Source: DASRPD01 sp035646535 (GTDB taxonomy: Bacteria; Actinomycetota; Acidimicrobiia; IMCC26256; JANYLB01). Taken from it: a stretch of 38,984 nt of DNA. Every line of letters starts with the position of its first letter. Positions within the stretch are counted from its first letter, which is position 1. The DNA lies in contig DASRPD010000012.1 in NCBI GenBank assembly GCA_035646535.1, forward strand, positions 1 to 38,984. The letters are read 5' to 3'. A program made the position numbers and the translations under genes. The notes under the pieces are model-generated. The model worked only from the letters and a program-made list of their open reading frames with translations, had not been told where the DNA came from and did no database searches. Of this stretch, positions 1-7,460 are shown one piece after another.

Positions 1-300
1 GGCTTGGAAGACGCGGTGATCGCGGTGGTCGGTGACGCACCGACGGTCGGGCGCTTCTGGTCGACGCCGCTCGGGTTGCTGTTCATCGACGGCGGCCACG
101 CCGAGGACGCCGCGACCGCTGACTACGAAACCTGGGCCCGATTCCTTGCGGCCGGCGGTGTGCTTGTGATGCACGACGTGTTCGAGGATCCGGCCGATGG
201 CGGCCAGGCTCCGTTTCGGGTGTACCAACGCGCCGTCGCCGACGGGTTCGTCCCTCTCGCGACGACAGGAAGCCTGCGTACGTTGCGGGCGACGCGCTGA
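1..300 (+). CDS. Class I SAM-dependent methyltransferase, C-terminal part (5' end outside window)
   Basis: The reading frame is open from the first base, so the N-terminal part, including the SAM-binding glycine loop, lies upstream of the window. The visible ~99 residues match the C-terminal half of the MTase_24 type (macrocin-O-methyltransferase-like): a strand ending in FIDGGH, then a helix, then the GGVLVMHDVF strand that holds the acidic and His residues near the active site in this family. The substrate cannot be told. It is convergent with the next operon, which holds another methyltransferase and a glycosyltransferase, so a role in modifying a glycan or lipid is possible but inferred. 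Confidence 0.75.
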   Translation, partial: GLEDAVIAVVGDAPTVGRFWSTPLGLLFIDGGHAEDAATADYETWARFLAAGGVLVMHDVFEDPADGGQAPFRVYQRAVADGFVPLATTGSLRTLRATR

Positions 301-302
301 CA

Positions 303-324
303 GCACGCGGCTCGGGTCGCGTGC
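303..324 (+). terminator. Short hairpin after methyltransferase gene
   Basis: GCACGCG (303-309) pairs perfectly with CGCGTGC (318-324) around an 8-nt loop, directly after the stop codon. It lies in the 60-bp gap between two convergent genes. There is no T-tract, so termination is inferred from position and stem only. Confidence 0.4.
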
Positions 325-360
325 AGGTCCGCGGTGGAGACTCCCGGACTGCTCTCTGGT

Positions 361-1455
361 TCAGGCGTCGCGTCGGATCGCCGCGCGATCGGCTTCGATC
401 TCGATGCCCGCGGCGATGAGCTCGTCGGCCGTGAGGCCCGCGGGCAATCCCTCGCCCCGGAACAGACCGGCGGTGGGTCCGGTACCGCTCAGCGCGTGGG
501 CGGCGAGTACGACCGCGGCCGAGTTCCATGTCGGGTGATCCGGCGTGTAGTGCTCGCCGGCGCCGTCGAACGCACCCCCCTCGAAGTTCATCCCGCACCA
601 GTAGGCACCGTCGGCGTGGCGGAGGAACTGCACCCACTCGAACAGCTCCCGGGCGCGGTCGGTGTCGCCGATCGCGTCGAGAGACATGACCAGCTCGCAG
701 GTCTCCGCCGCGGTGATCCACGGCTGGTCCGACACGCATCGCACCCCTCGGCCGGTCACGACGAAGGTGTCCCAGTACGCCGCGATCCGCATGTGCGCGG
801 GCTCGCCCCGCAGCACACCCCCGAGGATCGGGTAGTACCAGTCCATGGCCCATCGAGCCTTGTTGAGGAACGCGTCGGGGCGGTGCGCGATCGCGATGGC
901 CAGCGCGCCCAGCGACAGCTCCCAGTCGGGCCGGTCATGGCCCAGGCGCTGTGCGATCGCGATGGCACAACCCAGGCTCGAGTGGATGCTCGACGACCCG
1001 GTGAGCAAGGCGCCGTCGGCCGGATCGTCCGAACGCCACGCGATCTCGCCGGTTTCGGTCTGGTAGTTGAGCGCGTAGTCGATCCCGCGCTCGACGACGG
1101 GCCAGAACGACTGGAGGAAGGCGGTGTCGCCGGTCGTCAGGTAGTGGTGCCAGACCCCGACCGCGAGGTAGCAGGAGACGTTGGTGTCCAGCGTCGGATC
1201 CTTGACCCCGCTGCCCTGGTAGTACGCGTGCCAGCCACCATGGGGGAGCTGCATGCGTCGCAGCCATTCGTAGGCGCGCGTGGCGTCGTCGTGGCGGCCT
1301 CCGATGTCGAGCGCCATCGCGGCCTCGACGAGGTTCCAAGGATCGGTGTGACCGACGTCGGTCCAGGGGATGGAGCCGTCGGGGTTCTGGACCGAAGCGA
1401 TCGCGTCGACCGTCGCGCGGATCTCGGAGTCGCTCAGCACGGGTGTGTTCATCAT
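361..1455 (-). CDS. Prenyltransferase/squalene-cyclase-like alpha-alpha toroid protein
   Basis: A 364-residue soluble protein built from repeated helical pairs with QW-like turns (QNPDGSIPW, LPHGGWHAY, HADGAYWCG). This is the pattern of the alpha/alpha-6 toroid superfamily that includes terpene cyclases, prenyltransferase beta subunits and glycoside hydrolases of the GH15 type. No DXDD cyclase acid motif is obvious, so actual terpene chemistry is doubtful; a glycan-acting or binding role is equally possible. The start is the ATG at 1455, whose ATGA overlaps the stop of the upstream methyltransferase, giving translational coupling. A longer frame upstream only shadows the methyltransferase. 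It is the third gene of an operon with a glycosyltransferase and a methyltransferase. Confidence 0.65.
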   Translation of the reverse strand: MMNTPVLSDSEIRATVDAIASVQNPDGSIPWTDVGHTDPWNLVEAAMALDIGGRHDDATRAYEWLRRMQLPHGGWHAYYQGSGVKDPTLDTNVSCYLAVGVWHHYLTTGDTAFLQSFWPVVERGIDYALNYQTETGEIAWRSDDPADGALLTGSSSIHSSLGCAIAIAQRLGHDRPDWELSLGALAIAIAHRPDAFLNKARWAMDWYYPILGGVLRGEPAHMRIAAYWDTFVVTGRGVRCVSDQPWITAAETCELVMSLDAIGDTDRARELFEWVQFLRHADGAYWCGMNFEGGAFDGAGEHYTPDHPTWNSAAVVLAAHALSGTGPTAGLFRGEGLPAGLTADELIAAGIEIEADRAAIRRDA

Positions 1456-2165
1456 GTGGGCTTCTGGGTGTAGAGGATCAGGCTCTTGCCGAGGACCGGG
1501 TTGAGCACGCGATCGGCGAGGGAGAGCGATCGAGGGTCTCGCGTGAGCTGGTAGACCAACAGGTCGTGGTACTTGCGGGCCAGGAACCGGTCCGGCCGGT
1601 CGACGCCGCCCGCGCAGCGGAGCCACCAGTAGGGCGAATGCAGCGCGTGGGCGTGGTGCGATCCGCGCAGCCAGAGACCGGCGCCGGCCAGCTTCTGCTC
1701 GAGCTCGTGCTGGCGGTAGATGCGGACGTGTCCGCCGGGCGTGTCATGGTAGTGGTAGTCGAGCGACCAACAGATCCGCTCCGGCAGGCGCGTCGGCACG
1801 GTGACCGCCATCCGACCACCGGGCTTCAACACGCGGACGAGCTCGGCGATGGCCCGCTCGTCGGATCCGATGTGCTCGAGCACCTCCGAGGCGACGATGC
1901 GGTCGAGCGACTCGTCCGGGAACGGCAGGGCGAGCGCGTCTCCCTGGGTCTGCCCGCCGGGCGCGCCCTCGGGGAGCTCTCCCGCTTCGAGCATCGCCCC
2001 GACGGTGGCGCGCACATCCTTGAGCTCGCCGCCGTCGGCGTCGAACGCGACGACGGTCGCGCCGCGCCGCTGTGCGGCGAACGCGTGGCGACCACCGCCG
2101 CAACCCATGTCGAGCAGGGTGTCGCCGGCGTAGAGCTGGAGTCGGTCGAAATCGACAGTCAGCAC
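1452..2165 (-). CDS. Class I SAM-dependent methyltransferase
   Basis: A 237-residue Methyltransf_11-type enzyme. Visible motifs are the SAM-binding loop LLDMGCGGG near residue 20, an acidic residue ending strand 2 (VVAFDADG), the DALALPFPDESLD segment, and the SEVLEHI post-motif followed by LKPGGRMAVTVPT. The acceptor is unknown. The start is GTG at 2165, one base after the glycosyltransferase stop; the 3' end overlaps the toroid protein by ATGA. The tight glycosyltransferase-methyltransferase-toroid arrangement suggests one pathway, for example methylation of a glycan or glycolipid; that is inference. Confidence 0.85.
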   Translation of the reverse strand: MLTVDFDRLQLYAGDTLLDMGCGGGRHAFAAQRRGATVVAFDADGGELKDVRATVGAMLEAGELPEGAPGGQTQGDALALPFPDESLDRIVASEVLEHIGSDERAIAELVRVLKPGGRMAVTVPTRLPERICWSLDYHYHDTPGGHVRIYRQHELEQKLAGAGLWLRGSHHAHALHSPYWWLRCAGGVDRPDRFLARKYHDLLVYQLTRDPRSLSLADRVLNPVLGKSLILYTQKPT

Positions 2166-2166
2166 G

Positions 2167-3420
2167 TCATCGTCCTTGCTCGTCGAGGAGGGCGCGCCAG
2201 TTCTCGATCATCCCGAGGGCCGTCGCTCGCCAGGTGAACCGGTCGAGGACCCGGTCGCGGCCGGCCTCACCGAGGCGCGCTCGCTGGACCGGATCGGCGA
2301 GCAGCTCGAGGATCATCGCCGCGAGGGCCGACGGGTCACCGGGCAGCACCGTGCGGGCGTTCTCACCGTCGGGACCGACGACCTCGGGGAGTGCCCCGCC
2401 CGTGGTGGCGAGCAACGGCACCCCGCAGACCATCGCTTCGATCGCCGGCAGCGAGAAGCCCTCGTACAACGAGGGCACGACCGCGAGCTCCGCTTCGGCG
2501 TAGAGCGTAACGATGCGCTCCTGGACCACGCCGGTCACGAACTCGACCGCGCCGACCAACCCGAGTCGCTCGAGCAGCGCGGGAATCGAGCTCTTGTTCT
2601 TCTTCTTGCCGATGACGACGAGATGCGCGTCGGGGCGCTCGACCCGCACCTTGGCGAGCGCCTCGAGCAGCGGCGCGAGGCCCTTCAGGGGCATGTCCGC
2701 GCTCGCGGTCGTCATGATCCGTCCGGTGACCCGCTGCACGTGGGGCAAGGGGCGGAAGCTCTGCTGGTCGACGCCGACGGGCACGATGTGCATCCTGTCG
2801 GCGCGCACGCCCATCTGGTCGGCGATGTCACCGCGCGACGAGCTCGACACCGTGACGATCCGGGGAATCTCACGCGCCACTCGCATCTGCATGCCCAAGA
2901 ACGAGTACCAACGGCGCAGCTCGAGTCGCTCGCGGAGCGTCGTGGCGTGCTCGAGGTCGAGATCGCGATCCACCGTGATCGGGTGGTGCAAGGTCGCGCA
3001 GACCGGCCAACCGTCGCTCATCATGCCCAACAGCCCGGTGCCGAGGCACTGGTTGTCGTGGACCAGGTCGAAGTCGCCGCGGCGCTGCGCCAGGATCGGG
3101 CGGACGCGCCGGCTGAACGCCCACGGCTCCGGGAAGCCTGCCGCGCACATGATCCCGAACTCGCCGAGGTCGGTCGTGTCGCGGAACTCCCAGGGCCACG
3201 GCACCCGGAACGGGTTCGCCGACTGGTAGAGGTCGAGACCCGGCACCTTCACGAGTTGGTCCGGGTCGTCGAGCTCGGGCCACGGCTGGCCCGAGAAGAC
3301 CTCGAGGTGGTGACCGAGGGCGGCGACCTCGCGGGCGACATAGCGGGTGTAGACGCCTTGGCCACCGCAATGCGGGTTGCCGCGATAGGTGAGCCAGGCG
3401 ACCCGGAGGGGACGAGACAT
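2167..3420 (-). CDS. Glycosyltransferase family 4 (GT-B fold)
   Basis: 417 residues. The N-terminal Rossmann half begins RVAWLTYRGNPHCGGQGVY, the usual acceptor-side glycine-rich loop. The C-terminal half carries the donor-binding E-x7-E motif as EGFSLPAIE, preceded by AEAELAVVPSLY. The acceptor and the nucleotide-sugar donor cannot be read from sequence. The start is ATG at 3420. A longer in-frame extension upstream is rejected because it runs antisense through the hydrolase gene. A TAGCGT hexamer 8 nt upstream suggests a leaderless mRNA. It is the first gene of a three-gene operon. Confidence 0.88.
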   Translation of the reverse strand: MSRPLRVAWLTYRGNPHCGGQGVYTRYVAREVAALGHHLEVFSGQPWPELDDPDQLVKVPGLDLYQSANPFRVPWPWEFRDTTDLGEFGIMCAAGFPEPWAFSRRVRPILAQRRGDFDLVHDNQCLGTGLLGMMSDGWPVCATLHHPITVDRDLDLEHATTLRERLELRRWYSFLGMQMRVAREIPRIVTVSSSSRGDIADQMGVRADRMHIVPVGVDQQSFRPLPHVQRVTGRIMTTASADMPLKGLAPLLEALAKVRVERPDAHLVVIGKKKNKSSIPALLERLGLVGAVEFVTGVVQERIVTLYAEAELAVVPSLYEGFSLPAIEAMVCGVPLLATTGGALPEVVGPDGENARTVLPGDPSALAAMILELLADPVQRARLGEAGRDRVLDRFTWRATALGMIENWRALLDEQGR

Positions 3421-3462
3421 GAGGGGCGACGCTAGCGGAGAAGTCTCGGTACTGTCCCTCCG
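3421..3462. promoter_or_regulatory. Divergent promoter region with two -10-like hexamers
   Basis: This 42-bp gap holds TAGCGT on the minus strand (3434-3429, 8 nt before the ATG of the glycosyltransferase) and TACTGT on the plus strand (3450-3455, 7 nt before the GTG of the hydrolase). Neither start has a Shine-Dalgarno sequence, fitting leaderless transcription in both directions. Confidence 0.5.
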
Positions 3463-4125
3463 GTGAAGACCCGGGTGGAGGGGATCGCAGCAGGTCGGCG
3501 GGCGGGTGCGGACCGGGCCGTGCTCCTGGCCCACGGTGCCGGCTCCGACCTCGATGCCGCCCCGCTGCGGGCAGTCGCCCGGGAGCTGACCCGGCGGGGG
3601 ATCCCGTCGCTGCGGTTCAACTTCGCGTACCGAGACGCCGGTCGTCGCCCACCCGACCGCCCCCCCGTCCTGGGTGCCGCGGTCCGAGAAGCAGCCGCTC
3701 GGCTCTCCCGCCGGACGGGCCTGGCCCCCGAGCGCCTCGTGCTGGGAGGACGCTCGATGGGTGGACGGATCTGCTCGACGGTCGTCGGCGCGCCCACCGA
3801 CGAGGACCCCCTCGCGGCCCTCGGGCTGTTGCTGCTCGGCTACCCGCTGCACCCGGCGGGCAGGCCCGATCGGCTGCGGACCGAGCACTTCAGCCGGTTG
3901 TGCGTGCCGTGCCTGTTCGTGAGCGGGACTCGCGACGCGCTCGCCACTGGTGACGAGCTGCGGGCCGAGACCCGGGCGATTCGCGCACCGGTGCGGTTCG
4001 AGTGGCTGGAGACCGCCGACCACGGGTTCCGTCCCCTGCGATCCAGCGCCACCACCGCCGAAGCGCTGCTGGTTCGGGTCGCCGAGGCCTCGGCCGACTG
4101 GGTGGAATGGCTGCCCGAGCGATAG
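3463..4125 (+). CDS. Alpha/beta hydrolase (Tex30/KANSL3, dienelactone-hydrolase-like)
   Basis: A 220-residue single-domain hydrolase. It has the oxyanion loop LLAHGAGSDLD near residues 21-31, nucleophile elbow GGRSMGG with Ser98, acid Asp158 in SGTRD, and His187 in ADHGF, so the catalytic triad is complete. This architecture is the KANL3/Tex30-type alpha/beta hydrolase common in actinobacteria; the natural substrate is unknown. The start is GTG at 3463, supported by the TACTGT hexamer 7 nt before it and by the family N-terminus. Confidence 0.85.
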   Translation: MKTRVEGIAAGRRAGADRAVLLAHGAGSDLDAAPLRAVARELTRRGIPSLRFNFAYRDAGRRPPDRPPVLGAAVREAAARLSRRTGLAPERLVLGGRSMGGRICSTVVGAPTDEDPLAALGLLLLGYPLHPAGRPDRLRTEHFSRLCVPCLFVSGTRDALATGDELRAETRAIRAPVRFEWLETADHGFRPLRSSATTAEALLVRVAEASADWVEWLPER

Positions 4126-4197
4126 TCCGGCGGGTGTTCACCCACGGTTCATCGAAATCCAGCCTTGGATGTCAGTGCTGCCTGCGAGACTGCACCC

Positions 4198-4713
4198 ATG
4201 AGAGTGGACCGGACCTTTGCATTCGTCGACCTGTGTGGCTTCACCGCATTCACCGAGACCCACGGTGACGACGAGGCCGTGACCGTCCTCACCCGGTTTC
4301 GGTCCACCGTGCGGAGCCTGGCGGCCGACCACGGCGTGCGGGTGGCCAAGTGGCTGGGTGACGGGGTCATGATCGTCTCGGGAGACGGCCGTGCAGTGGT
4401 GCGGGCCGTGCTCGAGCTGCAGGGTGAGCTCTCCGGCGATGTCCTGCCGACGCCGCTGCGCGCCGGCATCGCCTGCGGCCCGGTGATCCTGTTCGAGGGT
4501 GACGACTACACCGGCAGAGCGGTCAACCTCGCCGCCCGGCTCGCGGACGCGGCCGGGCCGCGCGAGGTCCTCGCGACTGTGCCCGTGGGTCGGCTCGTCT
4601 CCGATGCCGAGGCGGCTCTTCCGGCCGGCGAACGGGTCGTGAAGGGGTTTCCGGCTGCGGTTGCGGTGATGCGGCTGGTGTCACCGCTTCGCCTGGCCGG
4701 CTCATCCCGGTGA
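4198..4713 (+). CDS. Stand-alone class III adenylate/guanylate cyclase catalytic domain
   Basis: 171 residues, essentially only the cyclase homology domain. Both metal-binding aspartates are present (Asp11 in FVDLCGFT, Asp55 in KWLGDG). Lys51 and Asp103 sit where purine-selecting residues lie. The transition-state Asn110 and Arg114 are present in VNLAAR. All catalytic residues are therefore in one chain and a homodimer should be active, probably making cAMP rather than cGMP; the specificity call is inference. There is no sensor, HAMP or membrane segment, which is unusual because most actinobacterial cyclases are fused to one. The ATG at 4198 is preferred over an in-frame TTG at 4165. Confidence 0.85.
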   Translation: MRVDRTFAFVDLCGFTAFTETHGDDEAVTVLTRFRSTVRSLAADHGVRVAKWLGDGVMIVSGDGRAVVRAVLELQGELSGDVLPTPLRAGIACGPVILFEGDDYTGRAVNLAARLADAAGPREVLATVPVGRLVSDAEAALPAGERVVKGFPAAVAVMRLVSPLRLAGSSR

Positions 4714-4805
4714 TCCCGGTCTCCGCTCCGAGCTGAGCCGGTAGCGTCTCGGCCACGACTCCGAGGTGGGTCGCCGCCGGGATTGACCATGTTGGGGGCG
4801 TAACG

Positions 4806-5645
4806 ATGGAGACGATTCTGCGGCGCAACACGTTGCGGCTCGAGCGCGACGGCGCGGTCGGCAAGCTGTGGCTCGACCGGCCGGAGAAGCTCAACGCGTT
4901 CACGATCGAGATGTGGGACGAGATGGCCGAGCTCGGCGCCGAGCTCGTGGCCGACCCCGGCGATCTGCGCGCGCTCGTCGTCATCGGTGAGGGGCGCGCC
5001 TTTTCGAGCGGTATCGACACCGCGGTGTTCACGTCGGGCGCGTTCGGTGGCGGCAAGCCGGAGGACCGGCCCGCACCGATCCGCCACGAGGACCCTTTCG
5101 CCGACGCAGTCCTGCGCACCCAGGACGCATACTCGTGGCTGGAGACCGCACCGTTCGCGACGATCGCGGCCGTGCGCGGGTTCGCGCTCGGAGCCGGGCT
5201 CCAGCTCGCGCTGGCCTGTGACCTGAGGGTCTTCGCTCGCGGCGCGATCGTCGGGTTGCTCGAGTTGCAGTACGGCATCATGCCCGACCTGGGCGGTACG
5301 CAACGCCTCCCGCGTCTCGTCGGGCCGGGCAAGGCCAAGGAGCTCGTCTTCACGGGAGCGAAGATCGACGCCGAGGAAGCCCACCGCATCGGGATCGCCG
5401 AGCAGCTCGTCGACGACGCTGATCTCGACGCGGCCGTCGACGCGCTCGCCACCCGCATCGCCGGCCGGCCACCCCTGGCGGTGCGCGGGGCCAAGGCCGC
5501 GATCAACGCGGCGACCGAGGTGTCGGTGGCGGACGGCCTTCGGGTCGAAGCCGAGCGGCAATCGGTGTGTCTGCGCTCGTCCGACATGGCCGAGGCCATC
5601 GGGGCGTTCGTGGAGGGCCGCGAACCGAACTACCGGGCCAAGTAG
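4806..5645 (+). CDS. Enoyl-CoA hydratase/isomerase family protein (crotonase), non-canonical active site
   Basis: A 279-residue crotonase-fold protein with oxyanion-hole segments GRAFSSGID and ALGAG. Relative to enoyl-CoA hydratase, the Glu144 position is Gln133 while the Glu164 position is Glu153. Asp161, eight residues later in PDLGG, matches the third acidic residue of dienoyl-CoA isomerase (Asp176/Glu196/Asp204 in the rat enzyme). The protein is therefore more likely an isomerase or specialised crotonase than a hydratase; the substrate is unknown. A GGGGG Shine-Dalgarno (4794-4798) lies 7 nt before the ATG. Confidence 0.85.
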   Translation: METILRRNTLRLERDGAVGKLWLDRPEKLNAFTIEMWDEMAELGAELVADPGDLRALVVIGEGRAFSSGIDTAVFTSGAFGGGKPEDRPAPIRHEDPFADAVLRTQDAYSWLETAPFATIAAVRGFALGAGLQLALACDLRVFARGAIVGLLELQYGIMPDLGGTQRLPRLVGPGKAKELVFTGAKIDAEEAHRIGIAEQLVDDADLDAAVDALATRIAGRPPLAVRGAKAAINAATEVSVADGLRVEAERQSVCLRSSDMAEAIGAFVEGREPNYRAK

Positions 5646-5690
5646 TCCGGGCCCCGGCCTCCGAACCCGAGGTCGGCGCCGCACCGGCCG

Positions 5691-5702
5691 TAGCATCGCG
5701 TC
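5691..5702 (+). promoter_or_regulatory. -10-like TAGCAT before murA
   Basis: TAGCAT at 5691-5696 is followed by 6 nt and the murA ATG. There is no Shine-Dalgarno, fitting a leaderless transcript. Confidence 0.45.
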
Positions 5703-6962
5703 ATGGATGCGTTCGTCGTTCGGTCGGGCCGGCCGTTCTCGGGCACCGTGGCCGTGTCCGGCATGACGAAGAACGCGGGCCTCAAGCAGATGGCCGCGGC
5801 GTTGCTCGCACCGGGCGTGACCCGTCTGTCGAACCTACGCCCCGTCGCCGACCTGGACGTGATGGTCAACGTCCTGCGCGCCATCGGCGCGTCGGTCGAC
5901 TGGGCCGGGCCGGACGAGGTGCACATCGACGCGACCGGAGATCTGTGTCCGGAAGCGCCGTACGAGCTCGTGACGCGCATGCGCGCGTCGATCAACGTCC
6001 TCGGACCGCTCCTCGCCCGGTGCGGTTGGGCTCGCGTCGCGATGCCGGGCGGTGACAACATCGGAAGCCGCAAGCTCGACATGCACTTCCGAGGGCTCGA
6101 GGCGCTCGGTGTCGAGCTCGAGGTGGTTCATGGCTTCATCGAGGCTCGGGCCAACGCGCTCTCGGGCGCGCGCATCGTGTTGGAATTCCCGAGCGTCGGC
6201 GCGACCGAGAACCTGCTGACCGCGAGTGTCCTCGCCAAGGGTGAGACCGTGATCGAGAACGCGGCGCGTGAACCAGAGATCCGCGACCTGGTCGAGCTCC
6301 TCGAGCTCATGGGCGCACGCATCGACGGTGCCGGCACGTCACAGCTCCGGATCGAGGGCGTGGACGAGCTCCACAGTGCCGACCACGCCATCGTCGGCGA
6401 CCGCGTCGAGGCGGGCACGCTGCTGATGGCGTGCGGCATCGCCGGGGGTGACATCACGCTCGAGGGCATCCGGCTGGCCGACCTCGAGATGGTGGTCATC
6501 AAGCTGCGCGAGATGGGCCTGGAGGTGACCGAGACACCCGATGGGTTGTGGGCCCGCGCGGACCGCCGTCTCTGCGCGGTCGACCTCGCGACCTTGCCGT
6601 TCCCGGGTTTGGCGACCGACTTCATGCCGATGGCCGTCGCGCTCCTGGCCGTGTCGGAGGGCACCGCCATCGTGACCGAGAACGTCTTCGACAACCGGCT
6701 CGGTTTCGTCGACGAGCTGAATCGGATGGGCGCTGACGTCCGTAACGAGGGCCGCCACGCCGTGATCCGCGGCGTCGAACGCCTGTCGGGCGCACCGGTG
6801 CGGGCGCTCGACGTTCGGGCCGGTGCCGCGCTGGTGCTCGCCGGGCTCGGAGCCGAGGGCGAGACCATCGTGTACGACCGAACCCATGTTGACCGCGCGT
6901 ACCCGGACCTGGCGGCCAGCCTGCGGGCGCTCGGCGCCGACGTCGAGGCCGTCGAGCTCTGA
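5703..6962 (+). CDS. murA: UDP-N-acetylglucosamine 1-carboxyvinyltransferase, Cys-to-Asp type
   Basis: 419 residues, the usual MurA length. It transfers enolpyruvate from PEP to UDP-GlcNAc in the first committed step of peptidoglycan synthesis in the cytoplasm. Visible catalytic residues are Lys23-Asn24 (MTKNAGL), Arg94 (RAS), Arg123 (IGSR), the Asp of ATDFMPMA and the Arg residues of DNRLGF and VDRAYP. The active-site loop reads GGDNIGSR, so Asp118 replaces the cysteine that fosfomycin alkylates (Cys115 in E. coli). This is the same change as in M. tuberculosis MurA (Asp117) and predicts intrinsic fosfomycin resistance. It is flanked by a 15-bp stem-loop downstream. Confidence 0.93.
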   Translation: MDAFVVRSGRPFSGTVAVSGMTKNAGLKQMAAALLAPGVTRLSNLRPVADLDVMVNVLRAIGASVDWAGPDEVHIDATGDLCPEAPYELVTRMRASINVLGPLLARCGWARVAMPGGDNIGSRKLDMHFRGLEALGVELEVVHGFIEARANALSGARIVLEFPSVGATENLLTASVLAKGETVIENAAREPEIRDLVELLELMGARIDGAGTSQLRIEGVDELHSADHAIVGDRVEAGTLLMACGIAGGDITLEGIRLADLEMVVIKLREMGLEVTETPDGLWARADRRLCAVDLATLPFPGLATDFMPMAVALLAVSEGTAIVTENVFDNRLGFVDELNRMGADVRNEGRHAVIRGVERLSGAPVRALDVRAGAALVLAGLGAEGETIVYDRTHVDRAYPDLAASLRALGADVEAVEL

Positions 6963-6992
6963 TCCGCCCTCGGCCACCGACCCGACCCCATT

Positions 6993-7049
6993 CCCCGAGG
7001 TTTGATGGTTCTGTGACGCCAGGCGTGACGGAAGCATCAAACCTCGGGG
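6993..7049 (+). terminator. Perfect 15-bp stem-loop after murA
   Basis: CCCCGAGGTTTGATG (6993-7007) and CATCAAACCTCGGGG (7035-7049) are perfectly complementary around a 27-nt loop. That loop contains its own small ACGCC/GGCGT hairpin. It starts 31 bp after the murA stop and has no T-tract. A terminator is the likeliest role. Confidence 0.6.
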
Positions 7050-7071
7050 GTGGGGCGGCAGGCATTGTCGG

Positions 7072-7116
7072 GAACACCTGCTTGACTGGAGGTGTTCTGA
7101 TCCTCGGAGGTATTCT
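7072..7116 (+). promoter_or_regulatory. Inverted and direct repeats before the Nfu gene
   Basis: GAACACCT (7072-7079) and AGGTGTTC (7090-7097) form an 8-bp inverted repeat with a 10-nt spacer. Overlapping it, GGAGGTGTTCT (7088-7098) recurs as GGAGGTATTCT (7106-7116) 18 bp on; the second copy supplies the Shine-Dalgarno of the next gene. This could be an operator or a ribosome-binding-site hairpin. No clear -35/-10 pair is seen. Confidence 0.4.
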
Positions 7117-7118
7117 CG

Positions 7119-7448
7119 ATGTCCACCGACACGAAGGCTGACATGGTCGCTGCCGAAGTCGCGACTGCCGGAGGCGACGACACTGGCCCCGAGACCTCCA
7201 AGGCCAACACAGTCGATGTTCGAGAGGCCGGCGTGCTCCAGGCGATCGACGCGATCCGCCCGGCGCTGCAGGCCGACGGCGGTGACATCGTGTTCCACTC
7301 CATCGACGCCGACGCCGACGGCGTCGTCCACGTCGAGCTGGTCGGGGCGTGCGGGACCTGTCCCATCTCGACGCAAACCCTCAAGGCCGGTGTCGAGCGC
7401 ATCGTGATGGACCGGGTACCCGGCATCACCGAGGTCGTCGCCGACTAG
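7119..7448 (+). CDS. NifU-like/Nfu-type Fe-S cluster scaffold or carrier
   Basis: A 109-residue protein made of a ~30-residue polar leader and one NifU C-terminal-like (Nfu) domain. The domain shows IRPALQADGGDI and the cluster-binding CXXC at Cys78 and Cys81 (ACGTCPIST). Such proteins bind a 4Fe-4S cluster at a dimer interface and pass it to apo-proteins. It lacks the N-terminal A-type domain of E. coli NfuA. A strong GGAGG (7106-7110) lies 8 nt before the ATG. MeaB follows 12 nt later, so the two are probably co-transcribed. Confidence 0.9.
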   Translation: MSTDTKADMVAAEVATAGGDDTGPETSKANTVDVREAGVLQAIDAIRPALQADGGDIVFHSIDADADGVVHVELVGACGTCPISTQTLKAGVERIVMDRVPGITEVVAD

Positions 7449-7460
7449 CGCTGTCGGCCA

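Noticed and set aside
334..1473. A 379-codon plus-strand open frame opposite the toroid protein
   Set aside because: Val/Arg/Gly-rich shadow with no recognisable domain.
3421..4023. N-terminal extension of the glycosyltransferase at 2167-3420 by about 200 codons
   Set aside because: It runs antisense through a hydrolase with a complete catalytic triad; family N-terminus and -10 spacing support the ATG at 3420.
7082..7116. TTGACT and TATTCT as a sigma-70 promoter for nfu
   Set aside because: Spacing of 23 bp is too long and the second element overlaps the ribosome-binding region.
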